DNA from: Methanohalophilus profundi
Lineage (GTDB): Archaea > Halobacteriota > Methanosarcinia > Methanosarcinales > Methanosarcinaceae
Assembly (NCBI RefSeq): GCF_004137855.1
Contig: NZ_QBKB01000002.1
Location: 1,646,750 to 1,710,749 of the forward strand
Length of the DNA stretch: 64,000 bases
Direction of reading: 5' to 3'
The notes beneath the pieces were generated by a model. That model was not told where the DNA came from, searched no databases, and was given only the letters and a program-made list of their open reading frames with translations. Shown in pieces: positions 19,415 through 28,757 of the stretch (positions are counted from its first letter, which is position 1; every line of letters begins with the position of its first letter). Made by a program: the position numbers and the translations under genes.

Positions 19415-20659
19415 TCACTCAAGACTGCAATACGAAATCTCGTTAGCCCTTTTTTCCTGCATCAATTTTCGCACTTCTGACAGGTCGGATGTCTGGCCCA
19501 GTACACACATAAGTTTTACAAGGGCAACTTCCGGTAACATGTCCTCGGCCTCGATTGCTCCGGCTTTGAGCATGTCCGTGCCGGTATCATAGACACGGTC
19601 ACAGACACGTCCGTGCAGGCACTGGGAGGCGATCACTATCGGTATGTTTGCTTGTGTTGCACGCTTGATCTCAGGGACCCAGTCGGTGGACACATGACCC
19701 AGGCCGGTTCCTTCGATCACAATGCCCTTATATCCTGCATCGATATAATTGCCCAGGATTTCGGGTCTTGCGCCGGGTGTGAACTTGACAATAGCACATT
19801 CGGGCTCGATCTTATCCCTCAGAGCCAGTTCTGTCTCTGCGCGTGTGGTGTATTCTGATTCTGTGGTTATTTCGCCTGTGGCATAATCCACAAAACCAAT
19901 CGGGCGGGAATTGATGGACTGGAAAGCATCCCTGCGTGAGGTGTGCATTTTCCTGACTCTGGTAGCGTAATGGATGCCGCAGCGATCATCGGAACTGCTC
20001 TCATGCATGACCGTACAAACTTGCGCAATATCACTGACAGCAACCTTTGTTGCACAGATCGCATTCATCACATTGTCACTGCTTGGCCTGTCTGCACTGC
20101 GCTGGGAACCTACAAAAACAACAGGCACCGGTGTGTCAAGCATGAACGCCAGGGCTGCTGCGGAATACATCATCGTATCGGTACCATGGGCAATCACTAT
20201 GCCGTCTGCTCCGTTGTCAATTTCTTCATATACGGCCCGGGCAAGTTCTGTCCAGATCTGTGGCGTCATATTCTCGGACAGGATATTCGCAACAACCCGT
20301 CCTCTTATATTGGCAATATCATCAAGTTCAGGGATAGTGCGGACAATATCATCTGCAGAGCACTGTGAGCTCACAGCACCGCTACGGTAGTCGATCTTAC
20401 TGGCAATGGTGCCTCCTGTGGAAATAAAAACCACATTTTTAAGCCCTTTATTTTTGGTAACCTTGCCCTGTTTTTCTGGCTTTTGTATATCCTTTTTAGG
20501 CTCCAGGAATGTGATCTGTGCACCATCCGGCTCTATTCCTACATTGTATCCACTGACCATCTTCAGTACAATATGGCCGGTGACACTGGGCATTACAACC
20601 CCCTCATAGGCAGTTCCGCCCTTCTCGACCCTTATCCTGTCTCCTTCCTTGTAATCCAT
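19415..20659 (-). CDS. gatD: Glu-tRNA(Gln) amidotransferase subunit D
   Basis: GatD is the asparaginase-like subunit of the archaeal GatDE enzyme, which turns Glu-tRNA(Gln) into Gln-tRNA(Gln) and supplies ammonia by hydrolysing glutamine. The 414-residue protein has a short N-terminal beta domain (residues 1-70) and then the type I asparaginase motifs [11 protein letters not shown] (catalytic Thr about 82) and [11 protein letters not shown] (about 155). [12 protein letters not shown] near the C terminus is also typical. The partner gatE is not in the window. The protein begins [14 protein letters not shown], a normal start. Confidence 0.95.
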   Translation of the reverse strand: MDYKEGDRIRVEKGGTAYEGVVMPSVTGHIVLKMVSGYNVGIEPDGAQITFLEPKKDIQKPEKQGKVTKNKGLKNVVFISTGGTIASKIDYRSGAVSSQCSADDIVRTIPELDDIANIRGRVVANILSENMTPQIWTELARAVYEEIDNGADGIVIAHGTDTMMYSAAALAFMLDTPVPVVFVGSQRSADRPSSDNVMNAICATKVAVSDIAQVCTVMHESSSDDRCGIHYATRVRKMHTSRRDAFQSINSRPIGFVDYATGEITTESEYTTRAETELALRDKIEPECAIVKFTPGARPEILGNYIDAGYKGIVIEGTGLGHVSTDWVPEIKRATQANIPIVIASQCLHGRVCDRVYDTGTDMLKAGAIEAEDMLPEVALVKLMCVLGQTSDLSEVRKLMQEKRANEISYCSLE

Positions 20660-20686
20660 AATTATCCCTGCAACGAATTTATCATC

Positions 20687-22165
20687 TTATTTTTGCTGTA
20701 TGTAATCTTCGACAATCTGCATCAGCTTTTCGTGGGAATCTGTGGTATGATTCCTGATCCTTTCAACCTCTTCAGTCCACATTCCCGTTTTAATACCAAA
20801 GTTGTCGATTGAGGCTTTCATGGCTTCTGGTGCAGGTCCTCCAGTGACCTTTCTCTTCTGTATGTTGAGCATAGGGTCCAGAGCCTGTTTTACCATATCC
20901 TCATTCAATCCCTTTTCTGTCAGGCTTTCCCCGAGGACCGTTTGCCCCACCGCTTCTATATCTTCCAGGGTTGGTTCGACATCTTCTTTTGCCAGGACCC
21001 CCACAATCTGGTGTGCGGTCCTGAAAGGTACCCCGCATTCCCTGACCAGGGTGTCGGCAAGTTCGGTGGCTGTAGTAAATCCGGTTGAAGCCTGCACTTT
21101 CATGTTATTCTTATTAACTTTCATACTATCCAGCATGCCTGCCATGATCCTCACCGAGGCACGTGTGTTTTCCACGGATTTCCAGATATGGGGACTGGCA
21201 TCCTGCATATCCCTGTTATAACTCATCGGCAGGGATTTGCAGACAGTTAGTAATGACATCAGGCTTCCCACAGCAATCCCGCTTTTGCCTCTCACAAGCT
21301 CTGCAGTATCAGGATTCTTTTTCTGTGGCATTATTGATGAGGTGGATGCGTACTGGTCGGATAATTCAATAAAACCGAATTCTGTAGAAGACCACAGGAC
21401 CAGTTCCTCTGATATCCTGCTCATCTCGATCATAATGTTTGCAAGTACAGAAGCCGTTTCCAGCAGGAAATCCCGGCCACTGACTGCATCCATGGAATTT
21501 TGCATTACTTCTTCAAACCCGAGCAACTCTGCAGTCCTGCTCCTGTCAATCGGAAAACCCGTGGAAGCAAAAGCCGCAGCTCCGAGGGGACAGCGGTTGA
21601 TCCTGTCAAGACATCCAAGTATCCTTTCCACATCTCTTCCCAGGCTTTCAGCGTGGCCCATGATGTGGTGGGCCAGTGTGGTAGGTTGGGCATGCTGCAG
21701 GTGTGTATATCCCGGCATGATGGTATCATGGTTCTCAGATGCAATTTTTGCCATAGTGTTAACAAGCTGCAACATCTCTTCTGCCAGTTCCAGTACTTCT
21801 TTGCGCAGTCTCAGGCGGATACAGGTGGCCACTTCATCATTGCGGGAGCGACCGGAATGCATCCTTCCACCTACGTCTTCTCCTGCCATATCAATAAGCC
21901 TGGCTTCCAGGGATATATGTATATCTTCGTAACTATGATCAAGGGAATCAATTCCCTCTTCACGGATGCGTTTCAATCCGTCCAGGATTTTGGCACAATC
22001 ATCTGCGGGGATGATTCCCTGCTCTTTCAGCATGGCCGTGTGGGCAAAATCCACCAGGACATCAGAATCAAATATCCATTTATCGTCTTCCATTGATGAA
22101 GTATAACGCATTATTTCTTCGTCAGGGAGAGAATCAAGGCGTCCTCTTCGTAAAATATCACTCAT
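20687..22165 (-). CDS. argH: Argininosuccinate lyase
   Basis: A 492-residue member of the fumarase/aspartase superfamily that splits argininosuccinate into arginine and fumarate, the last step of arginine synthesis. The signature loop SSIMPQKKNPDTAE (about residues 280-293) and the segment MHSGRSRNDEVAT (about 105) are present. Length is normal. It lies 27 bp before gatD on the same strand, so the two are probably co-transcribed. Confidence 0.95.
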   Translation of the reverse strand: MSDILRRGRLDSLPDEEIMRYTSSMEDDKWIFDSDVLVDFAHTAMLKEQGIIPADDCAKILDGLKRIREEGIDSLDHSYEDIHISLEARLIDMAGEDVGGRMHSGRSRNDEVATCIRLRLRKEVLELAEEMLQLVNTMAKIASENHDTIMPGYTHLQHAQPTTLAHHIMGHAESLGRDVERILGCLDRINRCPLGAAAFASTGFPIDRSRTAELLGFEEVMQNSMDAVSGRDFLLETASVLANIMIEMSRISEELVLWSSTEFGFIELSDQYASTSSIMPQKKNPDTAELVRGKSGIAVGSLMSLLTVCKSLPMSYNRDMQDASPHIWKSVENTRASVRIMAGMLDSMKVNKNNMKVQASTGFTTATELADTLVRECGVPFRTAHQIVGVLAKEDVEPTLEDIEAVGQTVLGESLTEKGLNEDMVKQALDPMLNIQKRKVTGGPAPEAMKASIDNFGIKTGMWTEEVERIRNHTTDSHEKLMQIVEDYIQQK

Positions 22166-22293
22166 GATTATTCCTCAAATGAACAAATTTAAAGGGCCTG
22201 CACTCACGAAAAGTGATTTAGCGGGACTTTCTGACTGCCCTTTTATTCAAGGTCTTATCAAATAAAAGTAGCTGTTTTGATTAATGTAATTCT

Positions 22294-25095
22294 TTATTTT
22301 TCGGCTACAGGAAGTTTAATATGCACTTCTGTTCCCTTTCCTTTACCTTCACTTTCCATCCAGATTTCTCCATCGTGTGCCTCTACTATGGTTTTGGAGA
22401 TATAGAGGCCAAGTCCGGTACCACCGTATTTACGTTTCTGGGAAGAATCTATCTGATAAAATCTCTGGAATAAATTGTCTATCATATCTTTCGGTATGCC
22501 AATTCCCGTATCTTTGATATTGATATGTATGTATTCATCTTCTTTGTTTGCAAAGATAGTAATTGAACCGCCCTTTGGAGTGAATTTGATAGAATTATCT
22601 ATTATATTGGTAAACATATCGGTAAGTTTGTCCCGGTCTCCTTTTATTTGAGGAAGGTCCGGTTCGATTTTCTTAATCATTTCCAGATTTTTCTCTTCTG
22701 TCTGGATCTGCAGGTCCTCTATAATCTGATCTGTCAGTTCGGATATATTCAAGGTTTCAAAATCATACTGAACAGTGCCTGCCTGTGTGCGACTGAGATA
22801 TAGCAGTGAATCCACGAGTCTCTGCAGCCTTTTTGTATTACGCATCACGGTTTCTTCTGCATGTTTCTGTTCTTCTCCAAGTTCTCCGAGGCTGCCGTCA
22901 TTTAGAAGTTCTGTATAACCTATGATCGATGTGAGGGGTGTTTTCAATTCATGACTCACATTGGAAAGAAACTCATCTTTCATTTTATCCAGCGACTTCA
23001 ATTCCTCATTTGCCTTTGACAGGTCTTGTGCATATTTCCTGAGTTCTTCTTCGGCCCTTTTACGTTCGGTAATATCACGGGCCACAACCAGTATTGTAGG
23101 TTTATCATTGTATTCTATCATACGGGCACTGATTTCTACAGGAATTGTAGTGTCATCCTTGCGTCTGTATGTTGCCTCAAAGATGGCATGCCCTTTTTCT
23201 TTGACCTCTTTGATCCTTTGGGGTATCTCTTCCATAGAAAGGCCAGTGTTTATGTTCTTTGTCTTCATGCGGAGCAATTCATCCCTGCTGTAACCCGTGG
23301 TTTCACAGGCCGCCTTATTAACTTCCATGATGTTGCCTTTAAGGTCATGCACAAAGATTGCATCATTGGTACTGGCAAAAATTGTGCGGAACTTATCTTC
23401 TGATTTTTCAAGTTCCTTTTCAGTTTTGCGGCGCTGTACAATTCTCCACATTCCCTGCATGAGGAGGGTAAGCTGTCTTACATCAGAACTGTCATAATTT
23501 TCAATCTTATTCCCCACCCCGGCAAGGGCTACAATCTTCCCTCGCTCAAAAATTGGTACATCCATATGGCGAATCAGTTCCACATGTTCCTTTGGGTATC
23601 CGCCCTTCCTGGGATGTGGTTTTTTGTAATCATTATTTATAAATGGTCGTCTTTGTCGTATACTTTCTCCCCAGAGTCCCACATCTTCGATCTTGTATTC
23701 TACCTTCTTGTCCTTAATTTTACAACGATTCATTGGGGTATCGGACCAGGATTTCAATTGAATGGTATCTGTATCTTCATCCACAAATGCGAGATAGCCA
23801 ATCTTGCTTTCTGTAAGTCGCACTCCTTCAGCTCTTGCAAAATCGATGAGTTCTTCCAGGGAAGCCTCTGTCATCTGGTTAAGTTTTACAAGGGTTTCCA
23901 GGCGCGATTCATCCAGGTGAAGAGCTTCTTCTGCCTTCATGCGGTCACTGATATCTTCAACAATCCCGACCCCTCCCAACAACTCGCCATCTTCTGATAT
24001 GTAGGGGCTGTAGTCTGCTTTTATGGGTGTTGCCTTTTTGCCTGTGGTGGAATGATACTTTCCTTCATAATGGCCGGAGCGTCTCTGGAATACTGCTTTT
24101 ACGGCGTCATACATCTTTTTGTCTTTTAAATCTTTAAGCATGTTGAAACCGATTATTTGGTCTCTGGTCACCTCGAGAATATGCATTATATTCTCATTGC
24201 AGTGGGTTATCACACCATTTTCATCGAAATGGAATATTCCCAGGGGAGAATTCTCAAAGATCAATCTGTATTTCTTTTCAGATTCTCGCATAGCCTCTTC
24301 GGCCAATTTACGGTCTGTAATATCAATTATGATGCCCTGGTAGTACGAAGGTTCTCCAACTTCATCTCTTCCTATAAAAGACCGCTCGATCACCCAGCGT
24401 ATTTCTCCGGATTTGGTGAGTATGCGGTATTCCTTGGAAAAAAAGATCTTGCCTTCAATTTCATGCTCGCTGACCTCGCTGCGTACCATGTCAAGGTCCT
24501 CGGGGTAGATTATGTCTCCATAGATAAGTTTGCCGGAAGTGAAATCTTCGGGCGTATACCCAAACTGGGAAATGTTTCCGGATACGAATTCCACGGGCCA
24601 GTCTTTTTCTGCGGTCCACAGGAAAGCCACGACAGGACTGTTTTTATAGATTTCTTCGAGTTTCCTGTCCGAACGGAGTCTTTTACGTAAGGTTTTCTGG
24701 CTTATCTTCTGCTCGCTAACGCTTTCTACAGTACAGATCATCCCGTCATAATTTCCTTTCTGGTCGAGTAAAGGAATCAATCTGCCTGTCTGGAAACTTA
24801 AGTTGCCGCCCTTTGTAACGATTGGCATGGTTTTGTAGGGTATGGGTTTGAGGGAATCTCTGACCCTCAGGAACATTTCCCTGAAATGGGCTTCATCACC
24901 AACGCTGTGGCGGGAGGCAGACGTATATTGTTCTAGTTTTTTGCCTACCACTTCTTTGCTTTTGATACCGGTGATTTCTTCCATTCCCTTGTCAAAATAG
25001 ATGAAAACTTCGTCCTTGTCAACGGCCCATGTGCCTTTGCAAATAGTGTCAAGTATTCTTTCTAGAAGATTTTCCATTGTAATACCCATTGTCAT
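22294..25095 (-). CDS. Multi-PAS/GAF sensor histidine kinase
   Basis: A 933-residue soluble sensor kinase without membrane segments. Domains in order: PAS (about 10-130), PAS (150-275), PAS (285-405, with NSPLGIFHFDENG), a GAF-2-type domain (about 410-580, with MDVPIFERGKIVALAGVG), PAS (590-705), a HisKA domain with the phospho-His in SNVSHELKTPLTS (about 730), and a HATPase with NIIDNSIKFTP, DTGIGIPKDM and GGTGLGLYISK. The signal is unknown. Three closely spaced in-frame ATGs exist at the start (25095, 25089 and 25077). It begins 15 bp after the ABC permease gene and is likely in the same transcript. Confidence 0.93.
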   Translation of the reverse strand: MTMGITMENLLERILDTICKGTWAVDKDEVFIYFDKGMEEITGIKSKEVVGKKLEQYTSASRHSVGDEAHFREMFLRVRDSLKPIPYKTMPIVTKGGNLSFQTGRLIPLLDQKGNYDGMICTVESVSEQKISQKTLRKRLRSDRKLEEIYKNSPVVAFLWTAEKDWPVEFVSGNISQFGYTPEDFTSGKLIYGDIIYPEDLDMVRSEVSEHEIEGKIFFSKEYRILTKSGEIRWVIERSFIGRDEVGEPSYYQGIIIDITDRKLAEEAMRESEKKYRLIFENSPLGIFHFDENGVITHCNENIMHILEVTRDQIIGFNMLKDLKDKKMYDAVKAVFQRRSGHYEGKYHSTTGKKATPIKADYSPYISEDGELLGGVGIVEDISDRMKAEEALHLDESRLETLVKLNQMTEASLEELIDFARAEGVRLTESKIGYLAFVDEDTDTIQLKSWSDTPMNRCKIKDKKVEYKIEDVGLWGESIRQRRPFINNDYKKPHPRKGGYPKEHVELIRHMDVPIFERGKIVALAGVGNKIENYDSSDVRQLTLLMQGMWRIVQRRKTEKELEKSEDKFRTIFASTNDAIFVHDLKGNIMEVNKAACETTGYSRDELLRMKTKNINTGLSMEEIPQRIKEVKEKGHAIFEATYRRKDDTTIPVEISARMIEYNDKPTILVVARDITERKRAEEELRKYAQDLSKANEELKSLDKMKDEFLSNVSHELKTPLTSIIGYTELLNDGSLGELGEEQKHAEETVMRNTKRLQRLVDSLLYLSRTQAGTVQYDFETLNISELTDQIIEDLQIQTEEKNLEMIKKIEPDLPQIKGDRDKLTDMFTNIIDNSIKFTPKGGSITIFANKEDEYIHINIKDTGIGIPKDMIDNLFQRFYQIDSSQKRKYGGTGLGLYISKTIVEAHDGEIWMESEGKGKGTEVHIKLPVAEK

Positions 25096-25110
25096 ATCCC
25101 CATAAGAAGA

Positions 25111-25971
25111 TTACAATATTTGATATCTGACTGATTCAATTAATATTTTATCATTAATCTTATGCGGTTTTTTTATTTTTTCCCTTGAATGGGAATGCAG
25201 CATATAACCGGCTGCCATTGTTAGTATTATAGTGGCTCCGGAAGGTATGTTTAAGTAGTAGGATAAAAACAGGCCTATAAAGGTAAATACCGTGCCGAAT
25301 ATAACAGCAAGCATCATCATCCTGTCAAGTTTATCTGTAAATTCACGGCTCAATGACGCCGGTATTGTTAACAGGGCGATAACAAGGATCAATCCTACAA
25401 CTCTGATCATGACTATTATGGTAAGGGCTATCAGGCAAAGCATGTACAGACTCAGCTTTTCAACCGGCAGTCCTGAAACCTGTGCAAATTCTTCATCAAA
25501 ACTTATGGCCATGAATTCTTTGTAAAGCAGATAGACACTTGCAATGATCAGGATATCAATTACTAGCATCAAATAGATATCATTTATAGGGACTGTCAGT
25601 ATATTACCAAAAAGGTAGGTCATAAGATCCGGTGCATATCCTGGTGTAAGGCCTATGAATAAGACTCCCAGTGCCATTCCTACAGACCATAGTATTCCGA
25701 TTACGGTATCTTCGGCTATATTGGTACGTCTGTTGGCAAGGCCTATTACCAGTGCAGAAAGCAGGCTGAAAGGCAGGACACTGAAAAGTGGATTCATTCC
25801 CAGGTAATAACCCAGGCCAATACCGCCAAAAGAGGCATGTGCAATCCCACCGCTTATAAAAACGATTTTCCTGACAACCACATATACCCCGATAATCCCA
25901 CATGCTATGCTGGCCATCAAGCCCGCAACGATAGCATTTTGCATGAATGTGTATTGTAAGATATCCAGCAT
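25111..25971 (-). CDS. Metal ABC transporter permease (ZnuB/MntB family)
   Basis: A 286-residue ABC-3 family permease with about eight membrane helices that forms the channel for zinc, manganese or iron uptake. Typical blocks are GGIAHASFGGIGLGYYLG (about residues 45-62) and LALTIIVMIRVVGLILV-like helices near the middle. I chose ATG 25971 (MLDILQYTFMQ), which has an ideal AAGGAG site, over an in-frame upstream start. It follows the ATPase gene after 11 bp. Confidence 0.92.
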   Translation of the reverse strand: MLDILQYTFMQNAIVAGLMASIACGIIGVYVVVRKIVFISGGIAHASFGGIGLGYYLGMNPLFSVLPFSLLSALVIGLANRRTNIAEDTVIGILWSVGMALGVLFIGLTPGYAPDLMTYLFGNILTVPINDIYLMLVIDILIIASVYLLYKEFMAISFDEEFAQVSGLPVEKLSLYMLCLIALTIIVMIRVVGLILVIALLTIPASLSREFTDKLDRMMMLAVIFGTVFTFIGLFLSYYLNIPSGATIILTMAAGYMLHSHSREKIKKPHKINDKILIESVRYQIL

Positions 25972-25982
25972 GTTCAATCTCC

Positions 25983-26750
25983 TTAATGGGCTTTCAATAC
26001 CCTGTGGGGTACACCATGTGCTATCATTTCTACGGGACACCCATAGGCTTCTTCAAGGTCTTCGGGTTTCAATTCTTTACTACCGTGATAGTAAAGTTTC
26101 TGGTTCAGGCAAGCCACTTTATCAACATATATCGAGACCGCACTTATATCGTGGGTGGCCATAATGATTGTTATATGGGATTTGAGTTCTTCAAGCATTT
26201 CGTAGAACTCCTTTTGCATAGTTGTATCTATTCCTGCCACAGGTTCATCGAGAAGTAACAATTTTGGCTCCGATGCGAGCGCCCGGGCTATGAAAACCCT
26301 TTGTCTCTGCCCGCCAGAAAGTTCGGCAATATGACGATCCCTGTATTCATACATTTTGACCTTTTCTAGGGATTCCTTCACCACTTTCCTGTCATTGGGA
26401 TTGTACTTCCTGAAAAGGGATGTCTTTCCAATGCGTCCCATCATAACAACATCCCATACATTGATCGGAAAATCCAGTCTTGATGCACTGTGCTGGGGAA
26501 CATAACCTACAATCTTCCTTGCCTCCTTCGGTTTTTTACCGAATATACGCACATCGCCTCTGTCTGGTTCTATCAGGCCCAGAATTACTTTTAATAAAGT
26601 ACTTTTTCCCCCGCCGTTAGGTCCAATGATTCCCAGAAAAGTTCTTTCCTGCAAGTCAAGGTTAACCTCTTTGAGGGCAGGCACATCGTGGTAATACGAC
26701 CACACATCTTTAATTTCCACTGCATATTGGTGGTTATTTAAGTCCTTCAC
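25983..26750 (-). CDS. Metal ABC transporter ATP-binding protein (ZnuC/MntA family)
   Basis: The ATPase of the metal uptake system, about 255 residues. It has Walker A GPNGGGKST, the signature LSGGQRQRVF, Walker B LLLLDEPVAG and the switch His in MATHD. The GTG start at 26750 is inside the end of the binding-protein gene and has a GAGG sequence before it, suggesting translational coupling. A longer reading from 26798 would overlap that gene by 65 bp and adds non-conserved residues. The QHSASRLDFP Q-loop region is typical of zinc/manganese systems. Confidence 0.92.
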   Translation of the reverse strand: MKDLNNHQYAVEIKDVWSYYHDVPALKEVNLDLQERTFLGIIGPNGGGKSTLLKVILGLIEPDRGDVRIFGKKPKEARKIVGYVPQHSASRLDFPINVWDVVMMGRIGKTSLFRKYNPNDRKVVKESLEKVKMYEYRDRHIAELSGGQRQRVFIARALASEPKLLLLDEPVAGIDTTMQKEFYEMLEELKSHITIIMATHDISAVSIYVDKVACLNQKLYYHGSKELKPEDLEEAYGCPVEMIAHGVPHRVLKAH

Positions 26751-27597
26751 GGAATGCCTCGGATACTTTATACATATTGTCTGTATAATTGCGTGCAAGT
26801 GGGTCCACTTTTACAACTTTGCCGTCAATTTCTTCTGCAACGGCTTCTGCACTCTGTGTACTGAATTGGGCCTGCACAAAGATAACAGTTATGTTTTCCT
26901 GCTTTGCAAAAGTTATGATCTCGCTGAGCTGTCTGGCACTTGCTTCCTTTCCTTCGGTTTCGATGGGTACCATATTAAGGTCGTACCTTTCTGCAAAGTA
27001 TCCCCATGCAGGATGATAGACCATGAAACTATTCCCTGCCTTGTTTTCAAGTGTTTCCTGGATTTCCCTGTCAAGTGATTTAAGTTCCTCGGTGTAGGAA
27101 TCCCGGTTTTGTGTATATGTTTCTTCGTTTGACGGATCAACCTCTGTCAGGGCTTTGTATATATTATCGACCATTATAATTGCATTATTGGGATCATTCC
27201 ATACATGAGGGTCCATTCCTTCTCCCATTGGCCTCAGATCAATTCCCTTGGAAGAATTCACAAGTAACATATCTTCATTTATGTCCTTTATTTTTTCCAG
27301 CCACACTTTTTCAAAAGGTAATCCGGAACCAACTTTTACGTATATTTCCGCTTTGCTGAGTTCTTTCAGCTGACTTGAAGTTGGTTCATAGGTTGCAGGA
27401 CTTCCACCTGGGGGAATCATCACAATTGTTTCAACATGTTCTCCACCGACCTTTTCCACAAATTCAGCCTGGGGGAGTATGCTTACAATAACTGTTATTT
27501 TCTCCGGCTTGTCTGAACTGTTTTCCTCCATACAACCTGAAGTAGCAACTATGGCCATTATTAATATAAGCAAAAATACATTTTGGTATATAACCAA
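26734..27597 (-). CDS. Metal ABC transporter substrate-binding lipoprotein (ZnuA family)
   Basis: A 287-residue exported lipoprotein: signal helix then the lipobox ATSGC (Cys about 21). It is a cluster A-I binding protein that captures zinc or manganese outside the cell. Likely metal ligands are His in GMDPHVWNDP (about 131) and in MVYHPAWGYF (about 198), and an acid near the C terminus. The usual His-rich loop of zinc-specific ZnuA is missing and the segment is short, so the metal is uncertain. It is the first gene of the three-gene transporter operon. Confidence 0.9.
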   Translation of the reverse strand: MVIYQNVFLLILIMAIVATSGCMEENSSDKPEKITVIVSILPQAEFVEKVGGEHVETIVMIPPGGSPATYEPTSSQLKELSKAEIYVKVGSGLPFEKVWLEKIKDINEDMLLVNSSKGIDLRPMGEGMDPHVWNDPNNAIIMVDNIYKALTEVDPSNEETYTQNRDSYTEELKSLDREIQETLENKAGNSFMVYHPAWGYFAERYDLNMVPIETEGKEASARQLSEIITFAKQENITVIFVQAQFSTQSAEAVAEEIDGKVVKVDPLARNYTDNMYKVSEAFREGLK

Positions 27598-27650
27598 AAA
27601 CAGGATTTTCTAAAGATATTTTTCATATCATTTCACCCCTATAACATGGT

Positions 27651-27664
27651 TTATTTATAAATAA
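27651..27664. promoter_or_regulatory. Palindromic TATA region upstream of the metal transporter operon
   Basis: TTATTTATAAATAA is a perfect 14-bp palindrome about 55 bp before the ATG of the binding-protein gene. It contains a TATA box readable on both strands and could place the minus-strand start near 27630. Confidence 0.45.
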
Positions 27665-27853
27665 TTCTAATTTCTTATTACATAATGTGTTTTAGTGTTT
27701 AAATTCTTCGGCATTTTGGTACTAATCAAAAAATCTATTTCTAAATTGTTATGGATGCACCGCAACGTTTATACTTCCACTGTTGGGAAAATGACTACAA
27801 TACAATTCCAACACAAAAAGAATATTTATACATCTATCGTTATACACTTCACC

Positions 27854-28651
27854 ATGGTTAATAATGTCTGGCGTATTGCCCTGTTGAGCATTCTGCTATT
27901 TCTTGCTTTATCAGGCTGCACCGCAACAACGGATGAAACCTATGTTTCCAATAATGATGTTCTTTTCCAGACATCTACAATTGACTCTTTAATTGCCGGT
28001 TCCTATGATGGAACTATGCAGGTTTGCGATCTCAAAGAACAGGGTGATGTTGGATTAGGTACATTTGACCGACTGAATGGTGAAATGATTGTTATGGACG
28101 GTGAAGTTTACCAGGCAAAATCAGATGGACATATTTATCAGGTAAATGATACGACTACCACTCCCTTTGCTGCAGTGACTTTTTTTGAAGCAGATGATAT
28201 CATTATAATTGGGTCTGGTGCAGATTATGCGTCTCTCCAATCCATCATTAAAGAAACTGTTCCCGGCCCCAATCTCATGTATGCATTGAAAATAGAGGGA
28301 ACATTTGAAAACATAAGTATACGAAGTGTACCTGCCCAGAGTAAGCCCTATCGGCCTCTACTTGATGTGGTAGCAGAAGAGGAAGCTGTGTATCATCATG
28401 AAAGCATAAATGGTACTATGGTGGGGTTCTTGCTTCCTTATTATATTGAGAATATCAATGTGCCGGGTTATCATTTCCACTTCATAGATGCAAACCGAAC
28501 AATCGGAGGCCATGTGCTTGCATGTAATCTGACCTCTGGCACTGTTGAACTGGATTATACATACGATTTCACCCTGTCAATTCCTGAATCATCGTCGTTC
28601 TCTGATGCATCACCCGGGAATAAAGATGTCCTTGAAGCCATTGAGCAATAA
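27854..28651 (+). CDS. budA: Alpha-acetolactate decarboxylase, predicted exported lipoprotein
   Basis: The enzyme decarboxylates acetolactate to acetoin. The metal-binding block HFHFIDANRTIGGHVL (about residues 198-213) holds the three zinc histidines in the HxH-x10-H spacing of the family. Unusually, the protein begins with a hydrophobic signal segment ending LALSGC, a lipobox, which would anchor it outside the cytoplasmic membrane. I chose ATG 27854 because a TATA box at 27823-27830 predicts transcription starting almost at that codon. An in-frame extension from 27695 is AT-rich and unlike coding sequence. Confidence 0.85.
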   Translation: MVNNVWRIALLSILLFLALSGCTATTDETYVSNNDVLFQTSTIDSLIAGSYDGTMQVCDLKEQGDVGLGTFDRLNGEMIVMDGEVYQAKSDGHIYQVNDTTTTPFAAVTFFEADDIIIIGSGADYASLQSIIKETVPGPNLMYALKIEGTFENISIRSVPAQSKPYRPLLDVVAEEEAVYHHESINGTMVGFLLPYYIENINVPGYHFHFIDANRTIGGHVLACNLTSGTVELDYTYDFTLSIPESSSFSDASPGNKDVLEAIEQ

Positions 28652-28757
28652 GTGACCTTTTTTCTTTTTTACCACCCATGATTCTTAAATAGCTTCATTA
28701 CAATATGACTACTGATACTGATATATCGAAATTTTTGATTGTAATTCAGGTGAAGCA

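Noticed and set aside
19189-19446. An 85-codon plus-strand frame that I first took for a decayed TnpB C terminus
   Set aside because: No TnpB motif (zinc finger cysteines or catalytic acids) can be recognised, and it overlaps the hairpin terminator.
27695-27853. A 53-codon N-terminal extension of the acetolactate decarboxylase
   Set aside because: Lys/Ile-rich, unlike the family, and it would bury the lipoprotein signal; the TATA box at 27823 points to ATG 27854.
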